A DNA stretch of 64,000 bases. It comes from Tubiluchus corallicola. Its lineage: Eukaryota; Priapulida; Priapulimorpha; Priapulimorphida; Tubiluchidae. The notes beneath the pieces were generated by a model. The model was not told where the DNA came from and did not search any database. It saw only the letters and a list, made by a program, of their open reading frames with translations. Every line of letters starts with the position of its first letter. The first letter of the stretch is position 1. The DNA is taken from the NCBI GenBank assembly GCA_030141605.1, contig JAQGDQ010000379.1, positions 1 to 64,000 of the forward strand, written 5' to 3'. Position numbers and translations under genes: made by a program. Below are positions 9,204-21,396 of this stretch, piece after piece.

Positions 9204-11570
9204 TAGGGCTGAGCATCGAACGTTCGAATTCAATTCGAATGAGTTTTTTAAGTTCGACTTCGATTCGAACCTAAAATTATAGATTCGAATAATTCAGCAG
9301 TTCAGCCACACACGTTCTTTATCATTAAAATGTTTGAAGCAGTACGCAATTAACACAATTTAACTGCAGTTTCTGTGCAAAACTTTTAACAAACTAATAG
9401 TGGTGTAGGGAGCCGAGTGGACCACTGAGCCAAGTAGACCACTTCCGGTAAAACCGATGTGCTAAAAGTAGTGTCCTACATGGGCAGCCCAAGTAGGACA
9501 CTAGCGATTTTTGTCGAGAATCGGTAATTTTGTCAAATTTTTGAAAATTCTGTGAAAGTTTCTTCATTTTATTAAAAATTGTGCTTGTTGGTTGAGTTGT
9601 CGTCATTTCAGCTATGTAGGCAAACAGAGAGGCTCTGGCAAAACTTGTTTCCAGTTTACATTACCAATGTTTATAAGTATTGTTATGACATAATAAAACA
9701 TAAAACAAAATTTCTTTTAGAAATGGATATTCCTTGGCAATTTACAAATGCATTTCTTACAATAATTTCATCATTATGATTAACTCCATTAATATATCAT
9801 AACATTAAACCTAGTATCTAATGCTTTAAAGAGAGAAATTCTGCACACAGTTATTACAAAAATAATTGCAAATTTAAAAATGAGACAGATAGGTAGCCCA
9901 AGTAGGACACTAGAGACAGGTCGCGAATTGAGTCGTTAAGTGTACTGACACCGTCCGTTGTGCTTGTTTATGTAATAATAATAATTAAAAACGTTAGTAC
10001 ACGTTGAATAATTTATTATACATCTAATAAAATAAAAGAATTTTATTCTGAGCTGGTAGAAGCACCGCGAGGCGGTCGAGAGGTTGGACTTAATTAGCTC
10101 ACCAAAAATTTTTTTGATGGCTACCTTGCCTTTGAAGCGATCAATTTATGCCCACTCCTACATACACACTGTGATTGCTATTGTTGGGAGCCGAGTGGAC
10201 CACTGCGCCAAGTAGACCACTTGATGCGCTAAAAGTAGTGTCCTACATGGGCAGCCCAAGTAGGACACTAGCGATTTTTGTCAAGAATCGGTAATTTTGT
10301 CAAATTTTTGAAAATTCTGTGAAAGTTTCTTCACTTTATTATTTACAGAAATAATTGCAAATTTAAAAATGAGACAGATGCTGCTAAGCCTTCAGAACAC
10401 CAAAAAGTAATTTTTAACATTTAAGAAAAGCAAGGATAATTAGTTTTAATATTATCAGTAGTATTGTAACATGTAGGGCACTGTCCTACATGGCTCGCTA
10501 GTCCATGTAGGACACATAGATTGCTAGAACGTTTACTTATAAGAAAACAATTATTTGCCCAAGAGGTAGTGAAACGGATCACCTGTTTGTGAAGTGAGAC
10601 AAAATCAAAAATTATATACCTTAAACAAATTTTGTATTCTCAAAAAAGTGGTTTTTTTCACTTCAACAACATTAATATCGAAACCAAATTTAATATTGTC
10701 CGTTCTACCAGCTCAGAATAAAATTCTTTTATTTTATTAGATGTATAATAAATTATTCAACGTGTACTAAGGTTTTTAATTATTATTATTACATAAACAA
10801 GCACAACGGACGGTGTCAGTACACTTAACGACTCAATTCTCGACCTGTCTCTAATGTCCTACTTGGGCAGCCCAAGTAGACCGCGGTCTACTTGGCGCAG
10901 TGGTCCACTCGGCTCCCAACACTATTTCAGTTCAAAATCAATTTTCGTTTTGTTTTGAAAATATCAGTTTGTTCATAGGGCAACATCGCTATAACAAACC
11001 AATATTTTTCATACACACTGAGGATTTGGAATTAATGTTAGAAAAATTTATCAGCTGCATTTTTATAAACATGTTTATGCAATTCAAGTAGCAAAATATT
11101 TGACTGAATTACCAATGCACTTTCACAGAATGCAATACAAAATAAAAATAAATATGACTATGGAAACAATAATAAATACGAGCAAAGTAAATAACAGGCT
11201 AAGCTACAACAATATTACAAAATAACATTTTGGTTGGGACTCAAAAAACTCAAAAAAGTTATTACTAGTAACACAATAAACCAAAACTTGACAAAAGGCA
11301 AAACTTGACAAAAGTTCATAAACACTGGAATGTTCTCACTTAATATTTAAGTCTACAGCTAAACAATCCTACATCTAACACCTACATTTATCGCTAGTGT
11401 CCTACTTGGGCTGCCCATGTAGGACACTACTTTTAGCGCATCAAGTGGTCTAATTGGCGCAGTGGTCCACTCGGCTCCCAGCACATGATCTTTTTAGGAC
11501 CATTTCTACTAGTGGTTCGAAAATCTTTCAAACTCAATTCGAATTCGATTTGGATTCGCTCACCCCTAGT
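9204..11570 (+). mobile_element. hAT-like MITE (TTCGAA-rich family), split by a later insertion
   Basis: The left part (9204-9404) starts TAGGGCTGAGCATCGAACG and the right part (11482-11570) ends GCTCACCCCTA. Together they match the intact copy at 12133-12522. The flanks GGAACCAA and GTGACCAA are an 8-bp target-site duplication with two changes, as expected of an old hAT insertion. The 2.1 kb in the middle belong to a different element (9405-11481). Confidence 0.75.
9405..11481 (+). mobile_element. palindrome-rich nested DNA element
   Basis: The ends are GGGAGCCGAGTGGACCACT (from 9408) and its inverse at 11462-11479. A second, inner copy has the same ends at about 10183 and 10920. The region 9893-10105 is the near-perfect inverse of 10708-10880, so the whole can fold into a long stem. 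Short hairpin modules built on AGTGTCCTAC/GTAGGACACT recur at 9470-9502, 10237-10269 and 11396-11428, and a related one at 10482-10514. I see no transposase. It looks like a foldback-type non-autonomous element inserted into a hAT-like MITE. Confidence 0.7.
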
Positions 11571-12132
11571 GACCAACTCGTCTTTCACTTCTCAGTTACA
11601 ATAAAATTGTTACACAACTATATTTTTTATTACTTTAACCAATTGTTCCTAGCATGCGCACTCACCGCGGGCTTCACTCTTCGAGTTGGTGGTCTCTATT
11701 GGAACGAGAAACAATTCTATTGCACAGAAATGGAAGAATGAGATAAAATATAAGACGTCCTAAATAGTGTCATTTTGTTCTATCTTTATCTCAATATACC
11801 CCTAACTGAATCTTTGCCACTTTAAGTTTGACTATGCACTAAAGAAGCTGACTATTGCTTTCTAAATTAGTTCGGTGCGTGAATTTTAGCAGCATTACTG
11901 GCGCACCGAGTCTCGTTCACAACGACTCGATGTCTCTGGTGGCTGACTCAATAACTTATGTTCATTCCTTTCTTTATTTATTATTTAGTAGCGAAAATTA
12001 ATATTACAACGCTGGATTTTGTTTCAGCTTTTGTAACATTGCTCTAATATTTTTACTACAGGTGAAGAATAAAAGAATTATAATTATAACAATCAGATGT
12101 ACTCCTATGATATTCATCAAGGGTATATAGTC

Positions 12133-12522
12133 TAGGGGTGAGCATCGAACGTTCGAGTTCGAACGTTCGAATTCGATTCGAACGAGTTTTTTTAGTTCGA
12201 ACTCGATTCGAATCCAAAACTATAGATTCGAATAATTCAGCACTCCAATCACATATGTTCCTGATCACTAAAACGATTGAAACATCGTGCAATTAGCATA
12301 ATTTAGCTGTGATTTCTGCACACAATTTTAAACAAATTACTAGTCGTTTTGTTGCAGAACAAAATCTAGTGATACACATGATCTTTGTAAGACTAATTTT
12401 TACTGGTGGTTCGAAAACTTGTTCGAAAATCGTTCAATCTCAATTCGAATTCGGTTCGAATTCGAAACACTGAAGTTCGGTTCGATTCGAATTCGCTTTC
12501 TGGTAGAGAATGCTCACCCCTA
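12133..12522 (+). mobile_element. intact hAT-like MITE with perfect 8-bp TSD
   Basis: The element begins TAGGGGTGAGCA and ends TGCTCACCCCTA, a perfect 12-bp terminal inverted repeat. ATATAGTC flanks both ends (12125-12132 and 12523-12530) as an exact 8-bp duplication. The subterminal regions are made of overlapping TTCGAA/GTTCGAATTCGA words, so it is self-complementary. It is 390 bp with no coding capacity. The TIR and TSD length fit the hAT superfamily. Confidence 0.88.
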
Positions 12523-12595
12523 ATATAGTCAAGGTGAGAAAATGAGCATTGCTCAATGTTCACCCTACTGGACACTCTCTGAATATTGTTGACTT

Positions 12596-13098
12596 TATAG
12601 GTGAGAATCGAATGTGTGGGTTCTAATCTAATTCGAACGTAAAATTAATTTTTCAAATAATTGAACACTTCAACTGCATACTTTCATTATTGTTAAAACA
12701 TTTGAAACATCATGTAGTCAACACAGTTTAGTGGCGATGGTTTTTGTGCACAATTTTTTAGTAAATTGTAAGTGTCTCGACTGTAGAATAAAATCAAGTA
12801 ACATGATCTTTGTGAAACTGATTTATATTGATGTTCCTGGATTTCTGTCTAGCAGAAATAATCGCAAAACATTGGGCATTATTTATTGGCAAATGCATTT
12901 TGGTGCATTAATACATAACAGAGACCATTTTTTATTTATGATTTGAAAATCTGTTTGAAAATCTTTCAAACTGTGTTGAAATTCGATTCGGATTTCAAAA
13001 TTTGAAATTCGGCTTGATTCATGTTCGAAAGTTAGAAATTCGATTGGATTTGTAATCACTTTCTAGTAGATTTCAAAGTAGAGTGCTCACCCCTACCA
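12596..13098 (+). mobile_element. diverged copy of the TTCGAA hAT-like MITE
   Basis: It has the same order of blocks as 12133-12522: a degraded TAGGTGAGAATCGAA start, the CATGATCTTTGTGAAACTGATTT block, and GAGTGCTCACCCCTA at the end. It is longer and much more mutated. No clear target-site duplication remains. Confidence 0.7.
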
Positions 13099-13281
13099 CA
13101 GAGCTCTAAATGATTGTGTACCACTAGGATGGGAGATAAGACCTGGTCTGCTAAGCTGTATCATTTAGGTGCTAAGGTGTATCATTTAGGCCTATTTGTA
13201 AATATTCTACCAAGTTTGTAGCAGTCAAATTTAGCTAGCTTTTAATGGACTAACGTAACATCTTTTTATGTTTAACTGATT

Positions 13282-13416
<135 letters not shown>

Positions 13417-13903
13417 TCAAAAGAGGAGGTGACATACCTCTTTGATTATGTGTCTATGGTTTTTGAAAAAAACTGATGTATAATATATACCACAATGTAG
13501 CTCTCAAAATGTGCTTTACATTGAAAACCAAGGAATTTGAAGAAAAATGCATCTTCATCGTTATTTCAACTGTTTTTACAAGAAATTTCAAACTGTGTTA
13601 TCTTTCAAATTATTCACAGGGATTCCAGAAAAACTAGTTGCTGTGAAAGTAAGTTGGTATGAAAGTTCACTGGCTCCTCTTTACCTTTTCCAAGATGTGC
13701 ACGACTTATTATGTGTGGAAGATCAGGCTATTTTCTTCTGGCATCATTATAATGTCATTTCTAGGGTTTAGTTTGAGTTTACTCCCATCCAATAGTACAT
13801 AAAACAACGTTCATTAAAAAAATAAAAACACAGTATAGCTACTAACACACTACATAATTAGCACTTATTAAGATGTGGAGGAGGACACACTGAGCAAAGC
13901 TAC

Positions 13904-14690
13904 TTACATGTGTCTATCTAATTTATGAAACCTTGTTAAGGCAATATGTTCAAGTCTTTTACGAAATAACTTAACATTTACAGCAGTAACTAATGACGAA
14001 CCATTTACAGAAACAGGCAATGAGTTCCATATTGGAACAACACGATTTGAGAAAAACTCGTGAAAATGTGTCTTACATTTATGCCTTACAAAGGGTTTTA
14101 ATGAGCGATTACTCTTGGTTTTATTATTTAAAGTTTTGGTAAAAAATGTTTCCCTGTTTAAATCAACACCCTTTTATGCATAATTTTGTAGCACATACAC
14201 AAATCAAAAATTACGCATCTTTCTTCTAATGTCTTATGATTTTGTCTAATGATTTAAGACTCAGAATTTGTAATCTATGTGGATACGATTCATAATTAAT
14301 TCCATGTCTATTACAAAGGCGTCTTGTAGTGTACTGCTGAACATTTTTTACGGCATCTAAATCACCAAGCAGATAAGTACACCACACAGGAGAACAATAT
14401 TCAACCAATGTCCTGACATATTTTATAAGCTTTCAATAAAGACCGTTTGTTCCTAAAACAAGAAATTCTAAAGATCATATTGCTTATCCTGTTTGCTCTC
14501 GTACAAATTTCAGCACAGTGGGCACTAAAATTTAGGTTTTGTGATACACGTATTCTAAGATCTCGGAACATTACTAATAGTCTCAATTTCCAGATTTTGT
14601 TAATAATAGTTATTACCGGGATATTTCTATCAATGTGCAATGGTGCGCCCATATGTCACGTAGTTGAAAAGCACATAATAACATGAAAAT
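13904..14690 (-). mobile_element. CR1-like LINE, 3' part of ORF2, decayed
   Basis: Translating the minus strand gives pieces of the C-terminal reverse-transcriptase region of CR1-type non-LTR elements: DLRIRVSQNLNFSAHCAEIC, then SNMIFR, then a frameshift near 14405, LVEYCSPVW as VEYCSPVWCTYLLGDLDAV, and near the end NSLPVSVNGSSLVTAVNVK with RHM and a TAA stop at 13906-13904. The frames are broken by stops and at least one shift, so it is a dead copy. The region between it and the GT repeat (13415-13903) shows no other feature. Confidence 0.85.
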
Positions 14691-14894
14691 TTAGTACAGT
14701 ATGTCAGCTTTATATAGTAAATTTATGAAGAAACCTCGTGAGATAGAAATTGCAAGCCTTGTCTAAGTTTGTGTTTTTTCCAACCGAGTAGCAGTTTTGA
14801 CTGCTCACATTGGTACAAAAAGGTCTAGGCATTGAACTGAACTCAGCACCGTTTTTTATTTAAGCAATTAAGACATTTTCTTGTTATTGAAAAT

Positions 14895-17800
14895 ATGGGA
14901 AGATCATCAAAAGACAAGAGAGACGTCTATTACCGGCTTGCCAAAAAAGATGGCTGGAGAGCAAGAAGTGCCTTCAAGCTTTTACAGATCAACGAGCAGT
15001 TTGACTTGTTTACAGGTAAACAATAAACATAATAAGTGATTAGATCCATCAATTGTGCTGATCTGTTATACAAAGTAATCTTATTTGTAGTCATGTTTCT
15101 AGCGTTATTTGTTGTTTCAAAGTATCACTTTGACAATTAAATAAGTTTGTTGCTGATTTTTTACTCATATAATTATAGGTAATTGCATAGCATTGCAGTG
15201 GTCGTTGTTTTATCTCATTAAAGTGAGGGGGTAGCTTTTCTTCTTGAAGGACAGGTAATGTGTTTTAAAAAATGCGCATTTTCTATGCAAACGATCTTAA
15301 CAGCCCTATGTTGCTACAAAGTTTGTTATTTATGGAAAATAATATAGAAGGTAATCTCATTTAAATCAATTTATAAGTATATCGATTGGCTCTGACTGCA
15401 TACAAAAATTGTCTTAAATATTACATTTTGTTGGAAGCGATTTACACTGCAGACCTGCAAGCTATAGTTAATTTTTTTTTCTATTGAAACACTTGAGTTT
15501 GCTTATTTTTATAGGTGTGAAAAGAGTAGTAGATTTGTGTGCTGCTCCAGGAAGTTGGAGTCAGGTTTTGTCAAAAAAACTCAGGTTGGTGTATAGTGTA
15601 GTGTTTGTTTGGTCAAATGTTTTTCTCAGGACACTCACGATGCTTTTCAGTTTTCATGTTTTTGTTACCTTTATCATAAAGTGAATTTGGTGTAGGTGGA
15701 GGGGTAATGGTTACCTGATTATAGTGTATATTTGGGTACTAAATTAAACTATGGTTAGTAAACGGATGAGTTACTGGTGGGCGGTTCGCATATAAACTTT
15801 AGATGTTTTTTTTATTATGTGTGTTTGTCTTGCAGTTTATTGAACTAGTGCTGTAGTTCTTTGTGACTTACATTAATTGCCTTTTTACAAGCACACTGAA
15901 TTAAAACTTCTAGTATTTACTTATAAAATTTTGCATGAATAGTGTGCAACATATTTGTCTGATCTTTTATTTCTGCCATAGTGTCATACTCAGAGATGGT
16001 GTCGCAATTCGTACCCGCCAACCAGCTGATCCTTTACTAGTTATAACCTTGATAAATGTATGACCATCGTGCTTTTGCTCCAGGATTGTGGAGCACTAAC
16101 TGCAAAAGTTTATCATAATCTATGCGTCAGATCGTTTATCGTAATCTATGCATCAATTGCCATCATACGAAATTTTAAAAAGCACTTGAAAGCTAACCTG
16201 TTTAGGCAGCATTATGGATCATAGCAACATTTGTACATTAGAGTAGAGTATGCTGGTGCAATTTTACGATTGCTTTTAAAATTCATCTTATAGCATTATT
16301 TACAATTAGTATGATTTTAGAATGATTAATTTTATAATGATTATTTATGTGTGTAGTTGTAAGTTATTGCAGATTTTTTAATTGTAAAGCGTATTGAGAT
16401 CACTTGATGTGATACGCTATACAAATAGTAAATTATTATTATTATTATCATTATTTTTATTATTATTATTAACAATTCTGCTCAAGAATGATGTCCCAAT
16501 TTAAGCACTGCCAGGTTTGGTTAGAAATAGAATGATAACTGCGGGTGGTTGTTTATTTATGAGATTTTTTTTATTTAAGTTCCTGTAAAGTACATGTAAC
16601 CTTGCATAATGGAAACTTAAATGTTTGTAGTGTTATGTAATATTAATGCAAAATTGCAGTACAGTACAGTGTTGTGTGTAATCTCCACGCTTGGATGAGT
16701 AACCATTACTTTGTGCATATATTGGTATCTATAGAAAAACTCAGCTATTGATTCAATTGTTGACTGTTTCATATGTTGTAGGAATGATGATGGTAACTAT
16801 GATGATGTTAAAATTGTTGCCGTTGATTTACAACAGATGGCACCACTACCAGGTGTCATACAAATACAAGGTGATATAACAAAGGTAACCATCTTTAGAT
16901 TTTTCTATAATTTTAGCACAAAAACTTTTTTGTTCATTAGGGAATGAAGCTCCTTTTTGTGCCATTTGATTAATGCAAAATGTTCTATCAGTAGTCAGTT
17001 GCAAATTATAGCATATTTGCACATCGCCACCAAGGTTAAGCAACACTCGACTGGTCAGTGGATGGATACTGCCTAGATTGATACTCATTCTGGGTGGTTT
17101 CATTTGCCTTATATATACTAGCTTATTACCTCATAGAGGCAGGACATCAGTTTAGTGTCTCATCTTGGAGGAATATCTCGTTGATACGCCAGGTTCCGAT
17201 CTCGCCACAAACATGATTGTTGATTAGGTTTCTCATGAAATGATGAATTGTAGTTTGCAATGCTGAAGCTGTATAAAAAATAACATCTATGCTACTATGC
17301 AGTAGTCTCTTATAGACAAGTTGATTTAAAAGTGTTAAACTTGCAGAGAGCCTCATTTTTGGAGGGTTGTTCTGTGTGAGTCAGATAATGCTTAATAAGC
17401 AACCTAGTTTTGCTTTTGTAGGAATCCACAGCTAATGAAATAATTAGTCACTTTGAAGGTGAAAAGGCAGATCTAGTCATTTGTGATGGTGCACCTGATG
17501 GTAAGATACAGTCGCAGAATTTTATGAACTTTCAGTAAATTTTGTGAAACACTTTTGGAAATGTAGTTAAGCAATTATTCAAGTCAAATAAACAGGTATT
17601 TCCTATAAACATTCATATGCATTTCTTTATTTGAATATTTTTGTAAAATGCTATTATGTAAGTTAATTCTGAAATTAACAATTATTCATGCTCTAATTTT
17701 TGAAAAGATTCCACGGTAAGACATAGCAATTCATACTGCTACTTTGTTTTCAAGAGAAAGAAGGAAAAGCGAAAACACATGGCTTCATTAAGATAAACCA

Positions 17801-20800
17801 CAGTGTTTTGAAATCGGCATCATATTTTATCTTGTCTTTGATTGTGAAATTTTTTCATTAATTGCCACTATTTTTGTCATTAAGAATTAACTTTACTCAC
17901 AGGTTACTCAAATTTTGGAACAAGGCAAGGAATTGTCTGAATTTTTTTGTTGTTTTTTGTGGTTAGATCAGCTGTTGTCGTTCCATACAAAATGATCAAT
18001 TTTGACCATTTTAAGGGCACGTAATATATATACTTATAATATATACTTATATATTCATAACTAATGTGCTTGTTTTTTAATTGCTGTACTAATTCACATT
18101 TTTGTTCATCATTTCAGTTACTGGACTTCATGATCTTGATGAATACATTCAAGCTCAGCTTTTATTGGCGGTGAGTTTGTTTCTGTCATACTTTCTGTTC
18201 CCCATTGGAAATTTTGTATTTTTTGTCTGATGGACATTGTTTAACTTTTTTAATGTTCTTTGAGTCTTTGATTGTCACACCTGTGGCTGAAAGCAGGATT
18301 CTGGTTTCTGGAGTGCTAAATTGTATAAGCAAATTACATTCAAATGACTAGTCTTAGAAAAATCTCTTTAACATCTATCTTGCACTGAAATTTGTCATAA
18401 TTGAGAGTGGTCTTTACATTTTCTTGTTATCTTTAAGATATTATTTTTTATTATTTTTTCTAGGCTTTAAATGTAACAACTCATGTGTTGAAGAACGGAG
18501 GAACATTTGTTGCAAAGGTAAGTGAGAAGTGTCAAATAAAATTATGTAAAAATTAACTTTTTGTAATAATATTTATGCATAATTTTTTTAAGCATTATCA
18601 AGATTAAGTACAGTCTATATGCTGAAGCAAATAAATATACTCACTTTGATATATTTGTTTTCTTGATATGTATCCAACTTCTGTCATTTGTACTGCATGT
18701 GAGAGGTTCTGTCTGTTTCATAACTAAAGGGCAAAATAGCTCACCTTAAGTGATTATACTCCATGTCCAAACTGTCAAAGGAGATGCGGATGCTGAGGAT
18801 ATGGTACAGTGCAAGAAAATTGTGTGTGAAGTGTTTGAATTATCTCATGTAAATATTTTTATCGTAAGACTCATGGGTAAAAATCAGAAAGACAGATCAA
18901 AGTCCAGATTCATCATACTAGGCCATTGAACTACAAATTGTTTGTCGGCCCCATCAAAGCCCCACATTATTAGTGAAAGGAAAGAGCTAATGAATGTGCT
19001 ATAACCACATAAGAAATTTGCAAATGAAGATTGTAGATTTAAGTTCAGGACTGACTTATAAGCCGTTTCACAGTTCCTGTGATTGATGATAATCGTGAAA
19101 GGTCAAAGGTTAAATGAATCAGACAATGCATTTGTGTACACTTCACAATGCCTCGCAGCTCAAGCTATTGTAATAGTAACAGTTTTAACAGCTAGCCGAA
19201 CTTTACCTAGTTCATTTTTCTTTTTTCCAAGGAAGATCCTGCTAGTAAGTCTCTCTGCACACAGACTAATGCATAATTAAGTGAAGCCCACGTAAAACAC
19301 CTGAAGTTACTGAATTGATGTGGCAAATGGCTTTACTTCACTCATATACCAAGTAACGATTGTAGTTAAGATGCATTGCTTTGGTTCAGTTAATGTTTGA
19401 CCCTACAGCAGCTGTGCGTGTGCACAACGAAACTGTGAAAGGGCTCATTGTCACCTGATTATAAATTACATGTAGTTACTAAATAAGCACTGAGATGCAC
19501 CTGCTTTAAATAAATAGTCTTAGTGTAACGTTCACCCACTCATGATAGCAAATGAACTGTTGATGATTAACCATTCATTGGCCTTTATTGCCTAATTTTG
19601 TTCTTAATTAGTTGTGTATGTAAAAATCCGTAGGATTATGAAACTTACATAGACATCATTGCTGCATTTGCCTCTCATTTAGTAAAAATTTACCATGGCA
19701 ACAGTGAGTGGTTCAATTTCTTTAGCTTTTTGATAAACATTTTGTAGCAATAAACTACCTTCTTTACCTTTTAACTTACCATAATTTATTAATCTTAAGT
19801 TGTAGCTGTTTAAGTTTTTAATTTTGTTTTATCCAGAGAAACTCCAGTGCTGTAGAAACTTATTATTGTGCAGTATGCTGACATGTTTAAATCACATAGC
19901 ACAATATATTAATAAATTTACGTACATAGACACATATGCTGCCTTTATTCATATCTATTCTGCATTAACAGATATTCCGGGGTAAAGATGTCAGTTTGTT
20001 ATATTCACAACTGAAGCTGTTCTTCCCCATTGTAACATGTGCAAAGCCAAGAAGTAGTAGAAATTCCAGCATAGGTACGTTTTCCCTTCACACGTTCAAA
20101 AAACACCTTCACTTCACAGCAGTAATAACTGCACTGCATTTTTTCTTATAATAATTGTTATTTTTGTTTTATTACAGAAGCTTTCGTAGTTTGTCAGCAA
20201 TATATGCCACCAGATGGTTACATTCCTAATATGTCTAACCCATTATTAAATGGTAACTACGGTGAGTTTGGTATAGTTTTTGTTGTCGTTTACATTAGAC
20301 ACGATATCATTTTGTAGAAAATGGGTTTGCAACTTTTTGTAATTTTTATTTACTTTCACAAGGACTTTTTATATGTTTAGTTTATAGCATCACATAGTAG
20401 TGGCAATTGTCTTGTGCACTGCAGACTCAAGCTCTGTAATGCTCCACATGATAGAGTATGAACAATAAGAAAAAAGCAAATGGCCAGGAAACGTTCTTGA
20501 TATAATAAAATATTTTGCTTACCGAAAAACTTATACATACAGAATTCGGCTATGTAATTTCCACGTGAGCAAAGTTTAACAGTATCCATCATTCTTACAA
20601 CTTCTTTGAAATTTCGTTGTTTGAATAATTTTGGCATATTATTGTTATAGTGGCAAGTAACAATTTAAAGGCAGTTGTATTTTTCAGATGATTTCAATAG
20701 TTTAGACGGGGTAAATCGAGTCATGGTTCCATTCCTTGCCTGTGGTGATCTTAGTGCATACGATGCTGATACATGTTACCCATTGCAAGTATGTTCATGA

Positions 20801-21396
20801 AACATTATTGAATTTGTACAACTAGTTTCAAATCTCATGATCACTGTGTCTTAGCGACACGCAGTACTTTAAAAAATCTTTTGTACTTTTAGATATTAAC
20901 TCCAATAAGCAAAAATTGTATACCTAACAATTTACATCAAACAGTAATTAACCTAACGTATGATTTGATGACGAAAAGAGATACCGGAAGGTTGTGAACC
21001 AGTCTGGTCTTGAAGTAAAGACCTTGCAATTAGAACTTGCTCTGACACTGTAGTGCAAGCTCACAAGAAGAAGCAGACCAACTACACAGTATTGCTGGCT
21101 AATCACAGTCAAGTTTCACCGAGTTGTGCCAAGTAATTTGATTAGCTGATTAACATCTGTACTTGCATGAGTATCGTTTTCATTTTCATTGTTTCTTCTT
21201 TTAGCTAAAAGACGGAGACGAGTACGAATGGATTCCACCAACTCAACCACCTATTCATCCTCCCTATGAAGAAGCCTGTCGTTTGAAAAAGAGCAACTGC
21301 CTTAAAAAGCAAACAAGTGAAACCACCGTAAATATTAACAATGTGCAAACTAATGCAAACTGTAGCAGCAAGGAACTTGCTGAGTCAAGCAGTTGA
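14895..21396 (+). CDS. FTSJ1: tRNA (ribose-2'-O)-methyltransferase FTSJ1/TRM7, ten coding exons
   Basis: Exons: 14895-15015, 15515-15584, 16782-16884, 17422-17500, 18118-18170, 18464-18517, 19972-20074, 20178-20261, 20688-20788, 21205-21396. They total 960 nt, 319 residues plus TGA, all GT-AG and in phase; human FTSJ1 has 329. The protein starts [18 protein letters not shown], the family's usual N-terminus. It has the SAM-binding motif [13 protein letters not shown] (47-59) and the full FtsJ catalytic tetrad K28, D120 (CDGAPD), K160 (GGTFVAK) and E195 (SSRNSSIEAF). The C-terminal part keeps the FTSJ1-specific [10 protein letters not shown] and [15 protein letters not shown] blocks. The enzyme 2'-O-methylates anticodon-loop positions 32 and 34 of tRNAs with THADA and WDR6 partners (family knowledge). 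Introns 2 and 6 hold a LINE 3' end and a MITE. Confidence 0.97.
16100..16475 (+). mobile_element. L2/CR1-type LINE 3' end in FTSJ1 intron 2
   Basis: A short frame-shifted remnant of an ORF2 C-terminus reads [16 protein letters not shown] and a stop. A 3' UTR ending GTAAAGCGTATTGAGATCAC and an ATT-repeat tail (16433-16475) follow. This organisation is typical of L2-like LINEs. It lies in the same orientation as the gene. Confidence 0.7.
19059..19446 (+). mobile_element. MITE family M1, copy 1, in FTSJ1 intron 6
   Basis: The left end AAGCCGTTTCACAGTT is the inverse of the right end AACTGTGAAAGGGCT. The body matches 59476-59854 along its whole length, for example the TTTTAACAGCTAGC block and the GATCCTG block followed by AGTAA. 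It is 388 bp and non-coding. Confidence 0.8.

Noticed and set aside
13547-13771. 74-codon plus-strand frame between the GT repeat and the LINE
   Set aside because: No homology, no splice context, and flanked by repeats.
16846-17356. Minus-strand frames across FTSJ1 exon 3 and its intron
   Set aside because: Shadows of the plus-strand gene; exon 3 homology is unambiguous on the plus strand.
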